From: Bosea beijingensis
GTDB taxonomy: Bacteria; Pseudomonadota; Alphaproteobacteria; Rhizobiales; Beijerinckiaceae
DNA: 64,000 bases
Assembly: GCF_030758975.1 (NCBI RefSeq)
Contig: NZ_CP132359.1
Span: forward strand, 2,951,366 to 3,015,365
Direction of reading: 5' to 3'
The notes beneath the pieces are model-generated. The model was not told the origin of the DNA. It did no database searches and saw only the letters and a list, made by a program, of their open reading frames with translations. Below, one piece after another: positions 58,139 through 64,000 of this stretch (position 1 is its first letter; each line of letters begins with the position of its first letter). The position numbers and the translations under genes were made by a program.

Positions 58139-61057
58139 ATGAACCAGACGGCGCTTTCCCGTTCGCATAGCCGCAATCTCGGCTTCGAGCGCCGGCTGGC
58201 CCAGGCGCTGGAAGGCGAGGTCCGCTTCGATGCCTTCACCCGCGGCCGCTACGCCACCGACGCCTCGATCTACCAGATCCTGCCGCAGGGCGTGGCCTTT
58301 CCGAAGAGCGAGGCCGATATCGGGGCGGCGCTGACGATCGCGGCCGAGCATGGCGTGCCGGTGATCGCGCGCGGCGGCGGCACCTCGCAGAACGGCCAGC
58401 CGATCGGCGACGGGCTGGTGCTCGACCTGAGCCGGCATTTCAACGCGATCCGCGATTACGACCCGCAAGCACGTACCGTCTCGGTCGCGCCCGGCCTCGT
58501 GCTGGAGGCGCTGAACACGCGGCTCAGGAAGGACGGGCTGTTCTTTCCCGTGGAGCCTTCGACGGCGAGCCGTTGCACGATCGGCGGCATGGCAGGCAAT
58601 AATTCGTCGGGCGCGCGCTCGCTGCGCTACGGCAAGATGGTCGACAATGTCCTCGCCCTGAAGGCGATGTTCCATGATGGCGAGCCCTTCGCGCTGGGCG
58701 AAGGCGCCGTCAGCGACAATGCCTCGCCGCGCACCCGCGACCTGATGACCAAAATGATGGCGCTGGCGGATGAGCATCGCGCGGCGATCGAGGCGATCTT
58801 CCCGAAGGTGCAGCGGCGCGTCGGCGGCTACAATCTCGACGAGCTGATCGTGCCGCGGCCGAACCTGTCGCATCTCCTCGTCGGCTCGGAAGGCACGCTC
58901 GCGATCACCACGGAAGCGACGCTGAAGCTGTCGCCGCTGCCGCAGCATCGCGTCATGGGAGTCTGTCATTTCCCCAATTTCCGCGCCGCGATGGAGACGA
59001 CGCAACATATCGTTGCGCTCGGCCCGGTCGCGGTCGAGCTCGTCGACAACAACGTGCTGGTCCTCGGCGCCGATATCCCGCTCTTCGTGCGCACGCTCGC
59101 CGACATCACCAGGGGCCAGCCGAACTGCCTGCTGCTGGTCGAGTTCGCCGGCGATGATCTGGCCGATCTCAAGCGCGACCTGAAGCGGCTCGACCAGTGC
59201 ATGGCCGATTTCGGCTTCCCCGAGGCGGTGGTCGAGGTGATCGAGCCCGCCCGGCAGAAGCCGGTCTGGGACGTGCGCGAAGCCTGTCTCAACATCATGA
59301 TGTCGATGAAAGGCGACGGGAAGCCGGTCTCCTTCATCGAGGATTGCGCGGTGCCGCTGGAGCATCTCGCCGACTATACCGACGCGGTGACGGCGGTGTT
59401 CGAGAAACACGGCACGCGCGGCACCTGGTATGCGCATGCCTCGGTCGGCTGCCTGCATGTGCGTCCGATCCTGAACATGAAGACGGAAGCCGGCGTGAAG
59501 GCGATGCGCGGCATTGCCGAGGAGGCCAGCGAACTCGTCCGCCGCTTCAAGGGCTCGTTCTCGGGCGAGCACGGCGACGGCATCTCGCGCTCGGATTTCG
59601 TCGAGCCGATGTTCGGGGGACCGCTTACCCGCGCCTTCGAGGCAGTGAAGGACGGGTTCGACCCCGACAACAGGCTCAATCCCGGCAAGATCGTCCGTTC
59701 CTACCATATGGACGACCGCGACTTGATGCGCTTCGCGCCGGGCTATGCCACGCCGGTTCCCGCACACACCGTGCTCGACTGGTCCGATTGGGGCGGCTTC
59801 GGCGGCGCGGTCGAGATGTGCAACAACAATGGCACCTGCCGGAAGATGGCGGGCGGGACGATGTGTCCATCCTGGCGTGCGACGCAAGACGAGCAACATG
59901 TGACGCGCGGCCGGGCCAATACGCTCCGGCTGGCGATCTCCGGACAGCTCGGCCCCGATGCCTTCACCGCGCCGGAGATGAAGGAGACGCTTGATCTCTG
60001 CGTCTCCTGCAAGGGCTGCAAGCGCGACTGCCCGACCGGCGTCGACATGGCCCGGATGAAGGTCGAGTTCCTGCATCATTACCATGCGAAGCACGGCTTG
60101 CCGCTGAAGGAGCGTCTGATCGCCTTTCTGCCGCGCTATGCGCCCTTCGCCGCGAAGCTCGCGCCGCTGATGAACCTGCGTGACCGGATTCCGCTGCTGG
60201 CGAAGCTCAGCGAGCACTGGCTCGGCTTCTCGGCCCGGCGCTCGCTTCCGGTCTGGCGCAAGCCCTGGCGCGAGGCGGCTGCCCCTGCCGACGCTTCTGC
60301 GGTCAAAGGCGACGGCCGCGACATCGTGCTCTTCGGCGACACGTTCAACCGCTATTTCGAGCGCGAGAATCTAGAAGCGGCCGAACGCGTTCTGGAGGCT
60401 GGCGGCTATCGCCTGCACCGTGTTGCAGCGAAGGACGGAGGTCGGCCGCTATGCTGCGGACGCACCTTCCTCTCGGCCGGACTGGTCGATGAGGCGCGGG
60501 CCGAGGCGCGGCGGACGGTCGATGCGCTGGCGCCCTTCGTGGCGAAGGGTGCGCGAATCGTCGGGCTCGAACCTTCCTGCCTGATGAGTTTTCGCGATGA
60601 GTTCGCGGCGCTGCTGCCCAAGGCTGAGGTCGAGCCCCTGGCGAAATCGGCGCTGCTGATCGAGGAATTGCTGGCAGGCGACATGGAGGCGGGCAGAACG
60701 ACGCTCCCGCTTGGCGATCAGGGCGGCCGCGTCGCGCATCTGCACGGACATTGCCACCAGAAGGCGTTCGACGCGATGGGGGCGGTGGAGAAGACGCTGC
60801 GGGCGGTGCCGGGCCTGGAGGTCAAGCCGATCGAGTCGAGCTGCTGCGGCATGTCCGGCGCCTTCGGCTATGGCGCCAGGACGATCGACGTTTCGCTGGC
60901 GATGGGCGAGCTCTCGCTCTTGCCCGCGGTGCGCAAGGCCGGTGCCGACGATTTCGTGGTCGCCGATGGCACGAGCTGCCGCCACCAGATCCATGATGGC
61001 GCGCAGCGCGAGGCCGTGCATGTCGTGCGGGTGCTGGATTGGGCGCTCAGGCCATGA
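58139..61057 (+). CDS. Fused FAD-binding and Fe-S dehydrogenase (2-hydroxyacid type)
   Basis: Protein of 972 residues. The start at 58139 (MNQTALSRSHSRNL) precedes the first family motif; the longer frame is not supported. Residues 40-550 are a PCMH-type FAD domain and its oxidase C-terminal domain (VIARGGGTSQNGQPIGDGLV, MAGNNSSGARSLRYGKM, SEGTLAITTEATLKL). Residues 555-690 hold Fe-S cysteines (CNNNGTCRKM, GTMCPSWRATQDEQHVTRGR, LCVSCKGCKRDCPTGVD), and two CCG domains follow (PLCCGRTFLS about 770, SSCCGMSGAFGY about 900). It joins GlcD/DLD-like and GlcF-like functions, oxidising a D-2-hydroxyacid and passing electrons to the quinone pool. It overlaps the convergent permease gene by 11 bases. 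Confidence 0.9.
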   Translation: MNQTALSRSHSRNLGFERRLAQALEGEVRFDAFTRGRYATDASIYQILPQGVAFPKSEADIGAALTIAAEHGVPVIARGGGTSQNGQPIGDGLVLDLSRHFNAIRDYDPQARTVSVAPGLVLEALNTRLRKDGLFFPVEPSTASRCTIGGMAGNNSSGARSLRYGKMVDNVLALKAMFHDGEPFALGEGAVSDNASPRTRDLMTKMMALADEHRAAIEAIFPKVQRRVGGYNLDELIVPRPNLSHLLVGSEGTLAITTEATLKLSPLPQHRVMGVCHFPNFRAAMETTQHIVALGPVAVELVDNNVLVLGADIPLFVRTLADITRGQPNCLLLVEFAGDDLADLKRDLKRLDQCMADFGFPEAVVEVIEPARQKPVWDVREACLNIMMSMKGDGKPVSFIEDCAVPLEHLADYTDAVTAVFEKHGTRGTWYAHASVGCLHVRPILNMKTEAGVKAMRGIAEEASELVRRFKGSFSGEHGDGISRSDFVEPMFGGPLTRAFEAVKDGFDPDNRLNPGKIVRSYHMDDRDLMRFAPGYATPVPAHTVLDWSDWGGFGGAVEMCNNNGTCRKMAGGTMCPSWRATQDEQHVTRGRANTLRLAISGQLGPDAFTAPEMKETLDLCVSCKGCKRDCPTGVDMARMKVEFLHHYHAKHGLPLKERLIAFLPRYAPFAAKLAPLMNLRDRIPLLAKLSEHWLGFSARRSLPVWRKPWREAAAPADASAVKGDGRDIVLFGDTFNRYFERENLEAAERVLEAGGYRLHRVAAKDGGRPLCCGRTFLSAGLVDEARAEARRTVDALAPFVAKGARIVGLEPSCLMSFRDEFAALLPKAEVEPLAKSALLIEELLAGDMEAGRTTLPLGDQGGRVAHLHGHCHQKAFDAMGAVEKTLRAVPGLEVKPIESSCCGMSGAFGYGARTIDVSLAMGELSLLPAVRKAGADDFVVADGTSCRHQIHDGAQREAVHVVRVLDWALRP

Positions 61058-61793
61058 AGAAGGCTGCCGCCATCCCGAGCCCGATCAATGTGATGAAGAT
61101 GCGCAGTGCGCGCATGTTGGTGATGCGCCGCGCCAGATGCGCCCCGACGAAGCCGCCGAGCGCACAGGACACGCCGAGCACGAGCGCAGAGCGCCAGTCG
61201 ATCAGCCCGGCGACGGAATAGGTCGCGACGGAAACCGCCGAGAGAACCGCCGACATCAGGCTCTTCAGCCCATTCATCTCGTGCAGGTTGGTCAGCCCGA
61301 CGAAGCCGAAGGCCGCGAGCAGCATGATGCCGAGGCCGCCATTGAAATAGCCGCCATAGATCGAGACGGCCAGCAACAGCAGCAGGGCCGGCAGCTTCGG
61401 CAGCCCGCCACCATTGCGCAGCACGCGGCTTACGAGGGCCGGGCCGGCGGCGAAGATCAGGGTCGCACCGAGCAGCAGCCAGGGCACCAGCGCCGAGAAG
61501 GTCTCCTTCGACGTGACCAGCAGCAGGAGCGCGCCGAGCAGCCCGCCCAGCGCGGCCATCGCGATCGTCCAGGCTAGGCTGATCGGCCCGCTGGCGCGGA
61601 TATCCTTCCGGAAGCCCCAGGCGCCGCCGATATAGCCGGGGAGCGCGGCAAGCGTCGCCGTGGCATTCGCCATGATCGGCGGCACCCCGATCCAGACCAG
61701 AGCGGGAAACGAGATGAACGTCCCGCCGCCGGCGACGGAGTTCAACGCGCCGGCAAGCAGGCCAGCGACGACAAGAACGATGCTCGATTCCAT
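61047..61793 (-). CDS. TSUP-family (TauE/SafE) membrane permease
   Basis: Protein of 248 residues with about eight hydrophobic helices in two similar halves. The N-terminal GLLAGALNSVAGGGTFISFP and the mid-protein FNGGLGIMLLAAFGFVGLTN are the paired TSUP signatures. Members export or import sulfite, sulfonates, acetate-like or other small anions. Converges on the dehydrogenase gene with an 11-base overlap. Substrate unknown. Confidence 0.88.
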   Translation of the reverse strand: MESSIVLVVAGLLAGALNSVAGGGTFISFPALVWIGVPPIMANATATLAALPGYIGGAWGFRKDIRASGPISLAWTIAMAALGGLLGALLLLVTSKETFSALVPWLLLGATLIFAAGPALVSRVLRNGGGLPKLPALLLLLAVSIYGGYFNGGLGIMLLAAFGFVGLTNLHEMNGLKSLMSAVLSAVSVATYSVAGLIDWRSALVLGVSCALGGFVGAHLARRITNMRALRIFITLIGLGMAAAFFMA

Positions 61794-61898
61794 GGGGCCT
61801 CCCCGCTCGCGCCTGGATTGCCCAAATCGGACAGCTCCGCAACCCGGTCTAGAGGCCGGCGCGTGCGCCGGCCGCTTCGCCGAGCTCTGACGGCTGCG

Positions 61899-63308
61899 TC
61901 AGGCGGCTCCGGTGCCGCCGAAGACCATGCGGCCGCGATGGAAGGTCGCGCTGCGCTCCGGCAAACGAGCTACGGCCTCGGCCGAGCAGCTCGCCGGGAC
62001 CAGCGTGAAATCGGCGGAGTCGCCGGCCTTGGGCCAGGCCCGTTCGCCCTTGTCGGTGAGCGGGAGCACGCCGCCGGTCGCGATCGCCAGCGCGCGGGAC
62101 AGGCGGAACTCGTCGCTGCCGCGATAGAGCTGCGCGTAGAGATTTGCCTTTTCCAGCATGTCGGCGCGGCCGAAGGGCGACCAGTGGTCGGTGACGCTGT
62201 CGGTGCCGGTCATCACGAAGACGCCCTTCGCGCTGAGTTGCGGCAGCGGCATCGTCGAGGCGCCGAGCGGCACCGTCGAGGCGACGCTCATGCCTTGCGC
62301 GGCCATGCGCGTGGCGGCTTCGTCGAGGGCGCCCGGCGACATCGTGGCCAGTGCGAAGCCGTGGCTGATCGTGACCTTGCCGCGCAAGGCCGGGTTCTTC
62401 TCGACGGTGGCGATCATATACTGGATCGCGGCGACGCCGGCCGGGCTCGATTCGTGCAGGTGGATGTCGACGCCGGTATCGGTGTCGAGCGCGATCTGGA
62501 ACATCGCGTCGAGCGACTTCTCCGTCGCGCCGTCGACATTGGTCGGGTCGAGCCCGCCGACATAGGCGACGCCCATGCTCATCGCCTCGCGCATCAGCTT
62601 GTCGACCTTCGAGAGCAGCAGGCCATGCTGCGGGAAGGCGACGATCTCGCAAGAGAAGTCGTCGCGATGCTTCTCCAGGGCGCGCTTCAGGTTCTCCAGG
62701 CTCTTCAGCCCGCTGACCGGGTCGATATTGCAGTGGCTGCGAGCGACCGTGGTGCCCTTGGAATGGAGCAGGGCGATGAGCTGCTCGGCATGCGCTTGCG
62801 AGTCCGGCAGCAATTGCGGGAGCAGCTTCTCCTCGCGGGCGATCATGTCGAGGATGGTTTTGCCCTGCCGCGGCAGCGGCGCCTGCCAGGCGCGGCCGTA
62901 GAAGGTCTTGTCGAGATGGATGTGCATGTCGCGCATCGCGGGCAGGGCGAGCTGGCCATGAGCCTCATAGCTCGGCACGCCTGCGGGCAGCGTGGCGTCG
63001 GCCGCATGGATCGCGGCGATCTTGCCGGCCTTGATCTCGAGGGTGTGGAGGCCCGAGCGCGTGCCCGTCACGACCTCGCCGTCATAGACGAAGCCTTCCT
63101 CGAGCCGGACATTGCTCAGGAGATAGTGCTGCTCGGTCGGAGCGCGCATGCCGGTCTTGGCCACAGGCTTGGCGGAAGCGGACTGGGCCGCGGCCGGCTG
63201 CGCCTTGGCAGCCCCGCCGGGAAGGCCCGCCATCACGGCGCAGGCGGTGGCGAGGCCACCCGTCCGGCCGATGAATGAACGCCTGCTCTGATGATGTGCC
63301 AGTTCCAT
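61899..63308 (-). CDS. Tat-exported amidohydrolase, cytosine-deaminase-like
   Basis: Metal-dependent hydrolase of 469 residues. The N-terminus has a twin-arginine signal (SRRSFIGRTGG followed by ATACAVMAGLPGGAAKA), unusual because most relatives are cytoplasmic. Metal ligands are in LPAMRDMHIHLDKTF (His129, His131), and further sites are SHCNIDP, DIHLHESS and TGTDSVTDHWSPFG. The family (CodA-like, class III) deaminates cytosine-type or triazine-type rings. The start at 63308 was chosen because it begins the Tat signal; the longer open frame runs into the next gene. About 105 bases downstream of the LysR gene. Confidence 0.87.
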   Translation of the reverse strand: MELAHHQSRRSFIGRTGGLATACAVMAGLPGGAAKAQPAAAQSASAKPVAKTGMRAPTEQHYLLSNVRLEEGFVYDGEVVTGTRSGLHTLEIKAGKIAAIHAADATLPAGVPSYEAHGQLALPAMRDMHIHLDKTFYGRAWQAPLPRQGKTILDMIAREEKLLPQLLPDSQAHAEQLIALLHSKGTTVARSHCNIDPVSGLKSLENLKRALEKHRDDFSCEIVAFPQHGLLLSKVDKLMREAMSMGVAYVGGLDPTNVDGATEKSLDAMFQIALDTDTGVDIHLHESSPAGVAAIQYMIATVEKNPALRGKVTISHGFALATMSPGALDEAATRMAAQGMSVASTVPLGASTMPLPQLSAKGVFVMTGTDSVTDHWSPFGRADMLEKANLYAQLYRGSDEFRLSRALAIATGGVLPLTDKGERAWPKAGDSADFTLVPASCSAEAVARLPERSATFHRGRMVFGGTGAA

Positions 63309-63375
63309 GGTCGCCGCCTCCTTGTGACTGTTGCGGACGCCATAAGCCCGAACCCGGTCTTTTGGCAGCGATATT

Positions 63376-63411
63376 TGGCAATGCTGGCGATTGCGACTGG
63401 CAATGCTGGCG
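63376..63411. promoter_or_regulatory. Direct repeat in front of the amidohydrolase gene
   Basis: TGGCAATGCTGGCG occurs at 63376-63389 and again at 63398-63411, exactly 22 bases (two helical turns) apart, within the gap before the amidohydrolase start. A third partial copy, TTTGGCA, is at 63361. The spacing is right for a dimeric regulator such as the adjacent LysR. Confidence 0.5.
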
Positions 63412-63415
63412 GCCT

Positions 63416-64000
63416 TCACGGCTCCAGATGACAATAGGCGATGAGCCGCTCGGCCAGAATCGCGGTCGCGACCGGGGCGTCGTCGCGGTGATAGAGCGCG
63501 AGCTCGAAATCGGTGATCTCGGCGAAGCCCTCGGCCGCGCCGAGAACCCTGTGACCGGGCAGGCGGCAGCTCGCGGGCAGAAGGGTCATGCCGAGCCCTG
63601 CGGCAGAGGCGGCGGCCAGCGCGGCAAGGCTGCCGCTGCAATAGCCGATGCGCCAGCGCATGCCGAGGGCATCGACGGCCTGGCACAGCTCATCGCGATA
63701 GAGCCCGCCGAGCGGAAACATCGCAAGCGATATGGGCGCGCGTTCGATCGCCGGATGCGCCAGACTGTCGAGCCAGAGCAGGGGCTCGCGCCTTGCGGCA
63801 CGGGGCGGCTGCCCGCGCCGCTGCTTCACCAGCACGAGGTCGAGTTCCTCGCGCTCATAGGCGCTGCGCAGATCGGCGCTCAGGCCGCTGCTGACATCGA
63901 GCCTGAGATGCGGATGCTGCCGGCCGAAATCGGCGAGCAGGTCGATGGTCGGCACGGCGAAATCCTCGGGCATGCCCAGCCGCAGCACGCCGTCCCGCCA
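63416..64000 (-). CDS. LysR-family regulator, C-terminal part (cut by window)
   Basis: The last 194 codons of a LysR effector domain (VLRLGMPEDFAVPTIDLLAD, LRLDVSSGLSADLRSAYERE, DLVLVKQRRGQPPRAARREP). The N-terminal DNA-binding domain lies beyond the window end. It precedes the amidohydrolase gene on the same strand and may regulate it through the direct repeats at 63376-63411. Confidence 0.85.
   Translation of the reverse strand, partial: WRDGVLRLGMPEDFAVPTIDLLADFGRQHPHLRLDVSSGLSADLRSAYEREELDLVLVKQRRGQPPRAARREPLLWLDSLAHPAIERAPISLAMFPLGGLYRDELCQAVDALGMRWRIGYCSGSLAALAAASAAGLGMTLLPASCRLPGHRVLGAAEGFAEITDFELALYHRDDAPVATAILAERLIAYCHLEP

Noticed and set aside
58040..60217. Open frame of 725 codons opposite the FAD/Fe-S dehydrogenase
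   Set aside because: Shadow frame rich in R, H, D and E; the plus-strand protein has all expected motifs.

Overview
The window is 64 kb of GC-rich bacterial chromosome with tightly packed operons, many four-base ATGA start/stop overlaps, and about 54 protein genes. I see no rRNA, tRNA, CRISPR array, insertion sequence or phage gene. The repertoire (several putrescine/iron-type ABC importers, a cytochrome bo-type quinol oxidase with a Surf1 protein, hydroxyproline catabolism, DUF4399 proteins) points to an alphaproteobacterium of the Hyphomicrobiales, perhaps near Bosea. That placement is inference from gene content only.

Layout. (1) 1-5600: a polyamine-type ABC importer operon ending in an FAD amine/amino-acid oxidase (cut by the window edge), with a divergent LysR regulator. 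(2) 5623-25718: a glycan and secretion region. A glycosyltransferase and a MarR regulator overlap each other. Then come a type I secretion ATPase and adaptor, a small RTX protein with about 16 calcium-binding nonapeptides, and a long run of glycosyltransferases, a methyltransferase, two pyruvyltransferase-like proteins, a secreted propeller-like protein and a GSCFA protein. (3) 25737-32840: a TetR regulator divergent from an ABC importer co-transcribed with an acyl-CoA ligase and an enoyl-CoA hydratase homologue, so uptake followed by CoA activation of an organic acid. (4) 32853-39222: an MFS carrier and cyoABCD plus a Surf1 gene. (5) 39331-44886: an FbpABC/AfuABC-like importer with an inositol-phosphatase-family enzyme and a divergent DeoR regulator. 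(6) 44938-49141: a trans-4-hydroxy-L-proline catabolic operon with a GntR regulator and two copies of its likely operator. (7) 49328-55816: a GntR remnant, then an OmpA-like protein, an intact caspase-like protease, two DUF4399 proteins (four domains in all) and a caspase-like protein fused to an FGE/SUMF1 domain in which both catalytic centres look destroyed. (8) 55929-64000: an SDR, a PLP glyoxylate aminotransferase, a fused FAD/Fe-S dehydrogenase, a TSUP permease, a Tat-exported amidohydrolase and part of a LysR regulator.

The two regions most worth attention are the RTX/type I secretion/glycan locus, which has the layout expected of a secreted and possibly sugar-decorated calcium-binding surface protein, and the envelope caspase/pseudocaspase-FGE/DUF4399 island. 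Neither matches a system I can name with confidence.
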